Shown piece after piece: positions 50,864-59,442 of a DNA stretch of 64,000 nucleotides. How positions within the stretch are numbered: the stretch's first letter is position 1; the number at the start of each line of letters is the position of its first letter. A model generated the notes under the pieces. It was given only the letters and a program-made list of their open reading frames with translations, had not been told where the DNA came from and made no database searches. A program made the translations under genes and the position numbers. Source of the DNA: an uncultured Siphonobacter sp. (lineage in GTDB: Bacteria > Bacteroidota > Bacteroidia > Cytophagales > Spirosomataceae); the NCBI GenBank assembly GCA_913775095.1, contig CAJYIW010000002.1, positions 496,001 to 560,000 of the forward strand. Direction: 5' to 3'.

Positions 50864-50962
50864 GTAGAGACGTCGATTGATCGCGTCCGGGTAGAGGCGG
50901 TTTTCAGGTACCTTGCTATCATTTCCATTACTCGACGGAGACGCCATCCAAGGGCTTCGTTA
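50864..50962. repeat. Dispersed palindromic repeat, family A copy
   Basis: Left arm GTAGAGACGTCGATTGATCG begins at 50864 and the centre GGGTAGAGGCGG matches the copy at 21846. The right arm (about 50937-50962) is more degraded than there. Confidence 0.7.
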
Positions 50963-50986
50963 CCTTCATGAATGTCTTGTAAAGAC

Positions 50987-51114
50987 CTGTCATCCTGAAC
51001 GCAGTGAGGGACCTTCCAGGGGAATGAGGTAAGCTTGCCGAAGAATACCTTAACTATCCACCATCGTATGAAATCCTGCTTCAGGTAAGTTTCTTCGCTT
51101 CGCTCTGAATGACA
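50987..51114. repeat. Dispersed palindromic repeat, family C (TGTCATCCTGAAC type)
   Basis: Left arm from 50987 (CTGTCATCCTGAACGCAGTG) and right arm ending at 51114 (the complement runs CTGTCATTCAGAGCGAAGCG) match at 16 of 20 positions. Translations of this repeat give spurious peptides with CHSERSEE; the stretch on the minus strand here has exactly that. It is the third family in one 600-bp intergenic region. Confidence 0.75.
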
Positions 51115-51333
51115 GTTGAAAGTAGAGAACAGGCCCTTAGGCAGAGGTGGTTTCTGAGATAAAATGATTTTGTTTTTCGCAGAGAAAACAGTACAAAAAG
51201 AATGACTATTGGTCATCGTCGCAACTTTTCTTTTACTCGTCGTTGGCTTAGATGAGGTTTCTTCTGAATTATCTTATGAAGGTTATCTTTGGTTTTTACT
51301 TCTCTAATTTCCACATTGATACTTCATCTGTTT

Positions 51334-54300
51334 ATGAAGAAACGATTACTCTTCTGGCTGTGCCTCATTCTGGCAGGAATGCAGGCCATGGCCCAAACGC
51401 CGACGTTCCCTACGAACGGCGTGCAGGATGAGCGGCCCGGTCGGGTAGCGTTCACCAATGCCACCATCGTTACTGATGCCCAGACTATGCTGGAAGGAGC
51501 TACGCTGTTGATTCAGGGCGGCTTGATCGAAGCGGTGGGTAAAAACGTAAAAATCCCCACGGGTACGCAGGTAATTGACCTAAAGGGCAAGCGGATTTAT
51601 CCTTCGTTTGTGGAAGTGTACGCCGCTTACGGCATGCCCGAAGTAAAGCGGGAGGCTCGCATGGGCCGCGGAACGCCGCAGATGGAATCCAGAAAAAAAG
51701 GGGCGTACGGCTGGAATCAGGCCGTATTACCTGAAATAAAAGCCGCTGAACTATTCAGTGGGAATGCGAAAGAAGCCGCGGAGTTACGGAACATCGGCTT
51801 TGGCTCGGCCGTAACCCACTCGCAGGACGGCATTGTTCGCGGAACTTCGGCTCTGGTAGCTCTTCTGGATGGTAAAGATCAGGAAGCCCTCTTAAAATCG
51901 AATGTTTCGGCTCATTACTCGTATTCCAAAGGCAGTTCTACCCAGGATTACCCCAACTCGCTCATGGGTTCAGTAGCTCTGGTTCGTCAGACGTATTACG
52001 ATGCTCAGTGGTATAAAGGCGTGAAGGGTCGCACCGAAACCAACCTTTCGCTGGAAGCCTTCAATCAGAATCAGTCCTTACCCCAGGTGTTTGAAGTAAC
52101 CGACAAGCTGGGCGTGTTACGGACGGCAAAAATCGGCAAAGAGTTTGGCGTAACGTATATTATCAAAGGTAGTGGCGATGAGTATCAGCGGTTGCCCGAA
52201 ATCAAGGCGACGGGCTTATCGCTGATCCTGCCCCTGACGTATCCCACCGCTCTGGACGTGGAAGATCCCTTCGATGCGAGTGTCGTGTCACTTTCCGACA
52301 TGAAACACTGGGAAATGGCTCCCGCCAATGCGGGGTTACTGGCGAAGCAATCCATTCCCTTTAGCTTCACTACGAGCGGTCTTCGTAGCAAAACTGATTT
52401 CATGGCGAACGTTCGCAAAGCCATTGCGGCGGGTCTGGATGAAAAAGCGGCTCTGGCGGCTTTAACGACGGTTCCGGCTCAGTTGATGAAGATTGAAGAC
52501 ATGGTCGGAAGTCTGAAACCCGGCATGCTGGCCAACTTCCTGATTGCTTCGGAAAGTATTTTCAGCGAATCGAATACCTTATTTGAAAACTGGGTGAAAG
52601 GAAATCGTTATATCGTTATGGACATGAACGCGAGCGATTTCCGGGGAACCTATGATCTTGCCGTCGGTTCCCGTTCCAATCTGAAACTTAACATTACCGG
52701 AAAGGCCGATAAACCTGCGTATCAGATTCAGGTGGATACGATGAAAATCACGCCGAAAGTGACCCGCCAGGGCGACTTATTAACGCTTTCATTCAAACTG
52801 AATAAAGCGGACAAAGGTGAAAACCGGATTTCGGCTTATTACGACGGAAAAAATATCAAAGGCGATGGTTTTGACGCCACAGGTGCTCCACTGACCTTCT
52901 TGGCAACGTATAAATCGGCTCCCGAAGCGGGTCGTGCCCGTTCGGATTCGAGCAGGAAGGCGGCTCCTTACGAAATGGGTAAATTGATCTTCCCCTTCGC
53001 TGGTTACGGAACCGAAGAAAAAGCCAAAGCCGAGACGATTCTCATCAAAAACGCAACGGTCTGGACGAACGAAAAAGACGGTATCGTTCCCAACACGGAC
53101 GTGTTACTGCAAAACGGTAAAATTGCGAAAGTGGGCAAGAGTCTTTCCACGCCTTCGGGAGCCAAAGTGATCGACGGAACGGGCAAACACCTGACGACTG
53201 GTATCTTCGATGAGCACTCGCATATTGGTCTTTATTCCGTAAACGAAGGCACGCAGTCGGTTACTTCCGAGGTTCGGATGGGTGACGTAGTGAACTCCGA
53301 AGACGTGAACATTTACCGTCAGCTGGCGGGGGGCGTTACTTCTTCGCAATTGCTGCACGGTTCGGCCAACTGTATCGGCGGCCAGTCGGCGGTTATCAAA
53401 CTGAAATGGGGCGAAACGCCGGACAACCTGCTGATTCCCGAAGCTCAGTTCATCAAGTTTGCTCTGGGCGAAAACGTAAAACAGGCCAACTGGGGTGACA
53501 TTGCCCGCGTGCGTTTCCCGCAAACCCGGATGGGCGTGGAGCAGGTCATGATGGATGCCTTCATTCGTGCGAAAGCTTACGAGAAAGAGTGGAAAGACTA
53601 CAATGGTTCTTCGAAGAAGGCGTCGATGGCAGCTCCCCGCCGCGATCTGGAGCTGGATGCTCTGGTGGAAATCCTGAACAAAAAACGCTTCATTACCTGT
53701 CACTCCTACGTGCAGTCAGAGATCAACATGTTAATGAAAGTGGCCGATTCACTGGGCTTCACCATCAATACCTTCACGCACATTCTGGAAGGCTACAAAG
53801 TGGCCGACAAAATGAAACAGCACGGAGCCAACGGCTCGACGTTCTCGGACTGGTGGGCGTACAAAATGGAGGTAAAAGACGCCATTCCTTACAATGCAGC
53901 GATGTTATCGAAAGTGGGTGTGAACACGGCTATTAACTCCGATGACGCGGAAATGGCTCGTCGTCTCAATCAGGAAGCCGCCAAAACGGTATTATACGGC
54001 GGTGTGTCGGAAGAGGATGCCTGGAAAATGGTAACCCTGAACCCCGCCAAAATGATGCACCTCGATAACCGTCTGGGCAGTATCAAAGTGGGCAAAGATG
54101 CCGACGTGGTACTTTGGAACAATAACCCCTTATCGGTGTACGCCAAGCCCGAAAAAACCATCATTGAAGGAGCGATTTACTTCGATCTGGAAAAAGACAA
54201 AGTATTACGAAAGGAAATTGACACCGAGCGTAACCGTCTGATTCAGAAATTGCTAACGGCGAAAGCTTCCGGTGCTGCAACGCAACGTCCAGCCCTGCAA

Positions 54301-54405
54301 CGTCCCCGTCACTTCCACTGTAACACCCTGGGTGGTTTATCGGAAGAAGAAGGCCACATGCGTTTCTTCGGTCAGTTCAACTGCGACGGTTCCTGCGGAT
54401 TTTAA
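51334..54405 (+). CDS. Secreted tandem amidohydrolase-fold protein
   Basis: 1023 aa from ATG 51334 (signal peptide, ends MAQ-T); a longer frame from 51289 is rejected because it spoils the signal. Two amidohydrolase-like halves are visible. In the first (about 40-440) the expected HxH strand reads RIYPSFVEVYAAYG, with no histidines. The second (about 560-1000) keeps FDEHSHIGLYS (His628, His630), ITCHSYV (His near 790), FTHILEG (His near 816) and NSDDAEM (Asp near 870). A C-terminal Cys-rich stretch (HFHCNTLGG, FNCDGSCGF) may bind metal or form disulfides. Likely a periplasmic hydrolase of an unknown amide or cyclic compound. Confidence 0.88.
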   Translation: MKKRLLFWLCLILAGMQAMAQTPTFPTNGVQDERPGRVAFTNATIVTDAQTMLEGATLLIQGGLIEAVGKNVKIPTGTQVIDLKGKRIYPSFVEVYAAYGMPEVKREARMGRGTPQMESRKKGAYGWNQAVLPEIKAAELFSGNAKEAAELRNIGFGSAVTHSQDGIVRGTSALVALLDGKDQEALLKSNVSAHYSYSKGSSTQDYPNSLMGSVALVRQTYYDAQWYKGVKGRTETNLSLEAFNQNQSLPQVFEVTDKLGVLRTAKIGKEFGVTYIIKGSGDEYQRLPEIKATGLSLILPLTYPTALDVEDPFDASVVSLSDMKHWEMAPANAGLLAKQSIPFSFTTSGLRSKTDFMANVRKAIAAGLDEKAALAALTTVPAQLMKIEDMVGSLKPGMLANFLIASESIFSESNTLFENWVKGNRYIVMDMNASDFRGTYDLAVGSRSNLKLNITGKADKPAYQIQVDTMKITPKVTRQGDLLTLSFKLNKADKGENRISAYYDGKNIKGDGFDATGAPLTFLATYKSAPEAGRARSDSSRKAAPYEMGKLIFPFAGYGTEEKAKAETILIKNATVWTNEKDGIVPNTDVLLQNGKIAKVGKSLSTPSGAKVIDGTGKHLTTGIFDEHSHIGLYSVNEGTQSVTSEVRMGDVVNSEDVNIYRQLAGGVTSSQLLHGSANCIGGQSAVIKLKWGETPDNLLIPEAQFIKFALGENVKQANWGDIARVRFPQTRMGVEQVMMDAFIRAKAYEKEWKDYNGSSKKASMAAPRRDLELDALVEILNKKRFITCHSYVQSEINMLMKVADSLGFTINTFTHILEGYKVADKMKQHGANGSTFSDWWAYKMEVKDAIPYNAAMLSKVGVNTAINSDDAEMARRLNQEAAKTVLYGGVSEEDAWKMVTLNPAKMMHLDNRLGSIKVGKDADVVLWNNNPLSVYAKPEKTIIEGAIYFDLEKDKVLRKEIDTERNRLIQKLLTAKASGAATQRPALQRPRHFHCNTLGGLSEEEGHMRFFGQFNCDGSCGF

Positions 54406-54411
54406 ATGGTT

Positions 54412-54552
54412 TGATGAAGTTTGAGAGTGTCTGAGACCGTTTGATAAGGTTTGAAAGTTTGAAATGGTTTGATTGGGTACGAGGAGTTTACATCAAACGT
54501 TCTCAAAATCCTTCAAACCTCATCAAATATGTTTTCAAACCTATTCAAACTA
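54412..54552. repeat. Inverted clusters of GTTTGA / TCAAAC units
   Basis: About six GTTTGA-containing units of 8-11 nt lie on the left (54408-54476), and four to five TCAAAC units on the right (54491-54552), in opposite orientation. They fill the spacer between the two amidohydrolase-type genes. Confidence 0.65.
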
Positions 54553-54573
54553 AATGATCCTAAAGATATTTTA

Positions 54574-55869
54574 ATGAAAAAAATACTATTTACCCTACTG
54601 GCAGTCAGCACCATGCTGAAGACGGCCCAGGCTCAGAACGAAGCCGCGGCTCAGCCCCAAACGGCTCCCATTGCCCTGACGGGAGGCACCATTCACGTGG
54701 GCACGGGCGAAGTCATTCAGAACGGAACGGTCGTTTTTGATAAAGGGAAAATTACCTACGTCGGCAGCGGAACGCCGACCTTACCCGCCGGAACGCAAAA
54801 CATTTCGGTGACGGGCAAACACGTCTATCCGGGTTTAATTTCTCCTTCCAACCAGTTAGGTCTGGTTGAAATTGCCTCCGTTCGGGCGACAAACGATCAG
54901 GAAGAAGTGGGCGATTATACGCCTAATGTTCGGGCCCTGATTGCGTATAACACAGACTCTGAAGTGATTCCAACCGTGCGGGGTAACGGGATTTTATTAA
55001 CGCAGGCTACGCCCGTGGGTGGAGTGGTATCGGGAATGTCATCGGTCATGCAACTCGATGGCTGGAACTGGGAAGATGCTGCTCTGAAGAAAGACGATGG
55101 CGTTCATGTCAACTGGCCGGGGTATTTCCGTCGCGGGTATAACTTCGAAACGGGATCGTTCAGTGTGGGTAAGAATGATCGTCGCGAAGAGCAGTTCCGG
55201 GAACTGGACAAGCTGTTTGGCGATGCCATTGCTTATGCTCAGACACCAGCGGCTTCGCCCGTGAATATGAAGCTGGAAGCCATGCGAGGCTTATTCAATG
55301 GGACGAAGAATCTGTACGTAGCCGCGGATTACGGTAAGGAGATCATCGAAGCCGTTCGTTTTGCCAAGTCCAAAGGTGTGAAAAAAATCGTCATTATTGG
55401 GGGTGAAGAATCTCTGATGGCGGCTGATTTTCTGAAGGAAAACAACGTTTCCATCATTGTCAATACCACCCATCGTTTACCTAATCGCACGGATGATGAC
55501 ACGGATTTACCTTACAAATTACCATATCTGCTATCCCAGAAAGGGCTGACGGTAGGGTTGGGATACGTAGGCCTGAACTGGCGGACGCGTAACCTGCCTT
55601 TCCTAGCCGGAACCGTGGGCGGTCACGGCATGACTCCTGAAGAGGCATTAAAGCTGGTTACGCTGAATAATGCCAAGATTCTGGGAATTGACAACGTGGT
55701 AGGTTCCCTTGAAAAGGGTAAGCACGCCACCTTAATCGTCTCAGCCGGAGATATCCTGGATATGCGGACGGCGAAGGTTGAACAGGCTTATATTCAGGGT
55801 AAATCCCTGAACCTGGATGACAAGCAGAAGAAACTCTATCGCACGTTTTCCAGTAAGTACGCGAAGTAG
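54574..55869 (+). CDS. Secreted amidohydrolase-fold protein lacking the HxH metal motif
   Basis: 431 aa from ATG 54574 with signal peptide MKKILFTLLAVSTMLKTAQAQ up to residue 20 (cut at AQA-Q); upstream in-frame codons belong to the repeat spacer. The opening and composite-sandwich strands (IHVGTGEVIQNGTVVFDKGK) and the C-terminal TVGGHGMTPEEALKLVTLNNA and GKHATLIVSAGD are typical of the superfamily. The HxH position reads GLISPSNQLGLVEI, so metal binding there is lost. It resembles the first half of the protein before it and may be a non-catalytic partner of it. Confidence 0.87.
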   Translation: MKKILFTLLAVSTMLKTAQAQNEAAAQPQTAPIALTGGTIHVGTGEVIQNGTVVFDKGKITYVGSGTPTLPAGTQNISVTGKHVYPGLISPSNQLGLVEIASVRATNDQEEVGDYTPNVRALIAYNTDSEVIPTVRGNGILLTQATPVGGVVSGMSSVMQLDGWNWEDAALKKDDGVHVNWPGYFRRGYNFETGSFSVGKNDRREEQFRELDKLFGDAIAYAQTPAASPVNMKLEAMRGLFNGTKNLYVAADYGKEIIEAVRFAKSKGVKKIVIIGGEESLMAADFLKENNVSIIVNTTHRLPNRTDDDTDLPYKLPYLLSQKGLTVGLGYVGLNWRTRNLPFLAGTVGGHGMTPEEALKLVTLNNAKILGIDNVVGSLEKGKHATLIVSAGDILDMRTAKVEQAYIQGKSLNLDDKQKKLYRTFSSKYAK

Positions 55870-55886
55870 TTACCTCTGATTTTTTG

Positions 55887-55930
55887 CTAAAAACGGCCCT
55901 GAGTCTTTCGATTGAGGGCCGTTTTATTTT
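55887..55930 (+). terminator. Intrinsic terminator after the second amidohydrolase gene
   Basis: AAAACGGCCCT/AGGGCCGTTTT perfect 11-bp stem, loop of 14 nt, followed by ATTTT. Confidence 0.9.
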
Positions 55931-55936
55931 GAAAAG

Positions 55937-56030
55937 GCGGATTATAAATCCCTGACAGACGGAAGTTTCGGATTGCAAATCCAAAACAGCATTTGATTGC
56001 CTTTCCGAAAGTTTTAAACTTTCGGAAAGG
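55937..56030. repeat. Dispersed repeat family D: GGATT-N-AATCC hairpins and TTTCCGAAAG palindrome
   Basis: Three palindromes in a row: GGATTATAAATCC (55939-55951), CGGATTGCAAATCC (55969-55982) and the 15-bp perfect arms CCTTTCCGAAAGTTT (56000-56014) and AAACTTTCGGAAAGG (56016-56030). The last lies 7 bp past the end of the minus-strand MDR gene and may help terminate it. Confidence 0.7.
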
Positions 56031-56036
56031 TAAGTG

Positions 56037-56963
56037 TTAAATCGTCACCGCCACTTTGCCCACAAAATGTCCTTCTTCCAGTTTCTGATGAGCCTGCGTA
56101 ATGTTTTCCAGCGGAAAAGCTTCGGCCACGTAAGGTTTCAGATGGCCATCTTCCACCAGAATTTTTATCTTTTCCAGATCCTGACCATTAGGCTTGGCCA
56201 TGAACGGCCGTACCTGTTTGCGGAAAATAACATCAATCGCGGTACTTACGTCCTTGATATCGGGGCGGGTAGTGACGTAATAGGCTTCTTCCGTTAAATG
56301 ATCCTTAATGTCGTCGAAAGAGAATTTTCCTGAAGCGTCAAAAATCAGATCATAACGTTTGTTAGCGGGAATGGATTGGGTTTTATAGTCGATGACTTCA
56401 TCGCAACCTAGTTCGCGGGCGGTCTGTACGTGTGCTGTACTGCATAAACCCGTCACGATCGCTCCCCAGCTTTTGGCTACCTGCACGGCAATGCTGCCTA
56501 CCCCGCCGGTGCAGCCATTAATCAATACTTCATCGCCCGCTTCGATTTGTCCCTGATCTACCAGGCCCTGCCAGGCCGTAGTGGCTACGAGCGAAAGGCT
56601 ACCTGCTTCTTCGAAACTAATGTTGGCAGGTTTGATCGCCGCCACGTCTTCATCAACCGCCAGGTATTCAGCATAAGCTCCGCCTTTGACCGGACTGACG
56701 TGTCCAAAAACTTCATCCCCAATGTTAAACTTATCGGACCTGGTAGCGATGACAGTACCACTGAAATCACTGCCAATGATCTGATCACCGAAGAGTCCGG
56801 AGGCCAGCTTCATGGCTCCGGAACGAACAATGGTATCAACCGGATTAACCGAAGAGGCCTCATTCCGAATCAGGATCTGGCCTTCTTTAATCTCTGGAGT
56901 AGGTGCTTCTCTAACAATAAACTGCTCCGCAGAGCCATAGGATTCTAACACAGCTGCTTTCAT
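56037..56963 (-). CDS. NADP-dependent medium-chain oxidoreductase (quinone oxidoreductase-like)
   Basis: 308 aa from ATG 56963, giving MKAAVLESYGSAEQF, the standard start of MDR proteins; a frame from 57050 adds an unlikely extension. The nucleotide motif NGCTGGVGSIAVQVAKSWGA is near residues 147-165 and the NP-rich catalytic start SSVNPVDTIVRSGAM near 45. The zinc-binding cysteines of alcohol dehydrogenases are absent, as in quinone oxidoreductase/zeta-crystallin enzymes. It reduces quinones or enones with NADPH. Transcribed alone. Confidence 0.9.
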   Translation of the reverse strand: MKAAVLESYGSAEQFIVREAPTPEIKEGQILIRNEASSVNPVDTIVRSGAMKLASGLFGDQIIGSDFSGTVIATRSDKFNIGDEVFGHVSPVKGGAYAEYLAVDEDVAAIKPANISFEEAGSLSLVATTAWQGLVDQGQIEAGDEVLINGCTGGVGSIAVQVAKSWGAIVTGLCSTAHVQTARELGCDEVIDYKTQSIPANKRYDLIFDASGKFSFDDIKDHLTEEAYYVTTRPDIKDVSTAIDVIFRKQVRPFMAKPNGQDLEKIKILVEDGHLKPYVAEAFPLENITQAHQKLEEGHFVGKVAVTI

Positions 56964-57156
56964 AAGGTTGGATATTAATTGGATACTAAACGTAAAAAGA
57001 TCCTTGCCTGGACCTCTGCTACTAGACTCATTTACCCGTACTAAAGCCATTCCATCCGGACTTTAATAGCGTTTTAATGTGGCTTTAAATTCACCTTAAC
57101 TCAATTGCGGGACTTTTGGGTTAGAAATCGCCACAGTATTAATTCTCGTTAAAGCC

Positions 57157-57696
57157 ATGCAAACGGTCACTTTCCAACCTGAAAATCGCTTCGGCACTTT
57201 TAATGCCATTGTTAAAGTGTACGAACGCAAACTGAATTATCACATCCGTCGCTACGTACGCGATCCCGAAGACGCCCGCGACGTAACGCAGGATGCCCTG
57301 CTGAAAATCTGGCAGGGGCTTCCCAATTTCCGGGGAGATTCTCAGTTGTTTAGCTGGATGTACCGGATTGCTACGCACGAAGCCCTGAATTTTCTTCGCA
57401 AACAGAAACACCACGTGGGTACGCAAATGGATACGGAAGCTCTGGAAAACCGTCCCGTTTTTGCGGACGTGGACACCACCTGGAACGGCGAAGAAGTAAC
57501 CATCTGGCTGACGCAGGCCATCGATCACCTCCCCGACAAACAGCGTCAGGTATTTCGGTTACGTTACTTTAAAGAATTGCCTTACGAAGAAATCGCTACC
57601 CAGACCGGAACATCCGTAGGGGCGTTAAAGGCTAATTATCATCTGGCTGTGCAGAAAGTGGAAAAATACATTCTGAGTCGTCGTAACGATTTTTAA
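57157..57696 (+). CDS. ECF-type RNA polymerase sigma factor
   Basis: 179 aa. Region sigma-2 (about 25-85) has RYVRDPEDARDVTQDALLKIW and FSWMYRIATHEALNFLRK; sigma-4 (about 125-175) has LPDKQRQVFRLRYFKELPYEEIA followed by a helix-turn-helix. ECF sigmas in Bacteroidota usually pair with a FecR-like anti-sigma, but none is next to it here. The next gene downstream is the DUF4136 protein, with a potentially structured leader between. It may direct the downstream gene. Confidence 0.92.
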   Translation: MQTVTFQPENRFGTFNAIVKVYERKLNYHIRRYVRDPEDARDVTQDALLKIWQGLPNFRGDSQLFSWMYRIATHEALNFLRKQKHHVGTQMDTEALENRPVFADVDTTWNGEEVTIWLTQAIDHLPDKQRQVFRLRYFKELPYEEIATQTGTSVGALKANYHLAVQKVEKYILSRRNDF

Positions 57697-57742
57697 TTCA
57701 GCTATAATGTTGATTTTATCCGGATTTTAGGTAGCATCTCTA

Positions 57743-57823
57743 CGTTTAAGACACCCAAACGAAGCCTGATACACGGGGCTGAAAGCCAGCGAAACGAAAG
57801 GACGTTTGAACCCAACTTAAACG
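57743..57823 (+). promoter_or_regulatory. Candidate structured 5' leader of the DUF4136 gene
   Basis: Outer arms CGTTTAAG (57743-57750) and CTTAAACG (57816-57823), inner arms CAAACG (57756-57761) and CGTTTG (57803-57808), and an innermost AGCC (57763-57766) with GGCT (57777-57780) can nest. The structure ends 10 bp before the ATG at 57834. It does not match any riboswitch class I know. Confidence 0.4.
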
Positions 57824-57833
57824 ATGAATTCCC

Positions 57834-58397
57834 ATGAAAAAAATCCTGCTTCTATCTACGTTATTTCTGGGACTGATTACGCTCAACAGCTCTGCTCAGG
57901 TAACCATTGATAAAGACGAAAAAGTCAACTTTGCCCAATACCATACGTTCAACTGGGCTTCGCCCGATGTACGAACCGGAGCTAACCCCGTCTATCACAG
58001 CGACCTTATTCTTCGAAATATTCAGGATAATTTAAGTACCGAACTCCAGGCCAAAGGCTTGTTGCCCAGTGAAGATCCGGATTTGAAAATTATCGTTCAT
58101 ACCTACACGGAACATAAAACGCAGCGGGTTATGAATGGCGGTTACGGATCACCCTACTACGGTTTTGGCTGGGGCCGTCGGTTTTACAGCCCTATGATGT
58201 ACGGCTATGGTTCGGGGTATCAGAATTACCATTATACCGAAGGAACGATGGTGATAGACATGGTAGATACCCACACCAATCATCTGGTCTGGAGAGGAAT
58301 CGCTCAGGGAGCATTAAACGGTCCCCGCGGACTGGAACGGGAGATTGCCAAGGGCATTCATAAAATGATGAAACGTTATCCCGCCGGGTTATCGTAA
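57834..58397 (+). CDS. DUF4136 secreted protein
   Basis: 187 aa. Signal peptide 1-20 (ends SSA-Q). The body starts with VNFAQYHTFNWASPD, the hallmark opening of DUF4136, has a Gly/Tyr-rich stretch (GGYGSPYYGFGWGRRFYS, residues about 100-120) and ends with VDTHTNHLVWRGIAQGAL and a helix (REIAKGIHKMMKRYP). The family is envelope-associated and of unknown role. It lies after the ECF sigma gene and may be under its control. Confidence 0.9.
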   Translation: MKKILLLSTLFLGLITLNSSAQVTIDKDEKVNFAQYHTFNWASPDVRTGANPVYHSDLILRNIQDNLSTELQAKGLLPSEDPDLKIIVHTYTEHKTQRVMNGGYGSPYYGFGWGRRFYSPMMYGYGSGYQNYHYTEGTMVIDMVDTHTNHLVWRGIAQGALNGPRGLEREIAKGIHKMMKRYPAGLS

Positions 58398-58560
58398 AGT
58401 CAAAATAAAAATTTGTGAAAGTGTCTGATTCGGATTGTTCTGATAATCAGACACTAATTACTGCAACAAAACCAACCGATTATCAATATTAAAGTCGAAA
58501 GAGATGATGCTCTATCAAAATATTGCTACTTTCCGGGAAGAAAATGTACCGACAACTCCT

Positions 58561-59241
58561 ATGAAAGTATTAATTGTAGAGGATGAACCGAAGCTGGCCG
58601 CCTTTGTGAAGCGTGGACTGGAAGCGGAAGCATTTGAAGCAAAGGTAGCCTACGACGGAATGATCGGCCAGAAAATGGCCATGAGTGAGTCTTTTGATGT
58701 GATTGTTCTGGATGTCAATCTGCCCCATATTAATGGCTTTGATTTAGTAAAAAAACTGCGATCGGAAGGGATTACTACGCCGGTCCTGATGCTGACGGCC
58801 TTGGGAGAACTGGAAGATAAGGTGACCGGACTGGATTCCGGAGCGGATGATTATCTGGTGAAACCTTTTGAATTTCGGGAGCTACTGGCCCGCCTGCGTT
58901 CCCTGTATCGCCGGAGTCAGTCGGGGCCCGTTAGTCAGCATATTTTGCAGGTAGCCGATCTGGAACTGGATCTGGAGGAAAAAGTAGCCCGCCGGGGCGG
59001 TCGCCGGATTGACCTGACGGCCAAGGAATTCAGCCTGCTTGAGTACCTGCTCCGCAATCGTGGACGCGTAGTTTCCCGCGTGGACATTGCTGAAAAAGTA
59101 TGGGATTTACACTTTGATACGGGCACCAATACGATTGAAGTGTACATCAACTTCCTGCGTAAGAAAGTAGACAAAGACTTTCCTAAAAAACTCATTCACA
59201 CCGTTATCGGAATGGGTTATGTACTGCGGGAAGAAAATTGA
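58561..59241 (+). CDS. OmpR/PhoB-family response regulator
   Basis: 226 aa from ATG 58561; an in-frame ATG at 58504 adds 19 residues before the receiver domain. Receiver: Glu7-Asp8, Asp51 in VIVLDVNLP, Lys near 100 in LVKPF. The C-terminal winged helix (about 130-225) has LTAKEFSLLEYLLRNRGRVVSR. It is followed by a terminator hairpin and then a sensor kinase gene, probably its partner. Confidence 0.94.
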   Translation: MKVLIVEDEPKLAAFVKRGLEAEAFEAKVAYDGMIGQKMAMSESFDVIVLDVNLPHINGFDLVKKLRSEGITTPVLMLTALGELEDKVTGLDSGADDYLVKPFEFRELLARLRSLYRRSQSGPVSQHILQVADLELDLEEKVARRGGRRIDLTAKEFSLLEYLLRNRGRVVSRVDIAEKVWDLHFDTGTNTIEVYINFLRKKVDKDFPKKLIHTVIGMGYVLREEN

Positions 59242-59293
59242 CCGGACTTTCAAGGGATCGTTTTCTGAATACAGAAACGGTGAAAAAAACCTC

Positions 59294-59321
59294 ATGGCTG
59301 ATGTTTTCATCAGCCATTTTT
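59294..59321 (+). terminator. Intrinsic terminator between regulator and kinase genes
   Basis: ATGGCTGATG-TTTT-CATCAGCCAT perfect 10-bp stem followed by TTTTG. It would reduce read-through from the regulator gene to the kinase gene. Confidence 0.85.
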
Positions 59322-59442
59322 GCTAGTATGCAACGAAGCGATCACCCCTGTTGAGTGAACGAATGGCTCCCTTTTTTGTGAAACTTCGTGATCTGAGGCC
59401 TTTGTGGCAAAGTCCGGAACGTACGTTAACACCGCACCTGGC

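Noticed and set aside
50728-51216. 162-codon minus-strand open frame with the peptide CHSERSEE
   Set aside because: It runs through repeat families A, B and C; CHSERSEE is a typical false translation of the family C repeat. It has no family features.
53104-53703. 199-codon minus-strand frame opposite the amidohydrolase gene
   Set aside because: Antisense shadow; the sense frame carries the metal-binding HSH motif and the normal domain.
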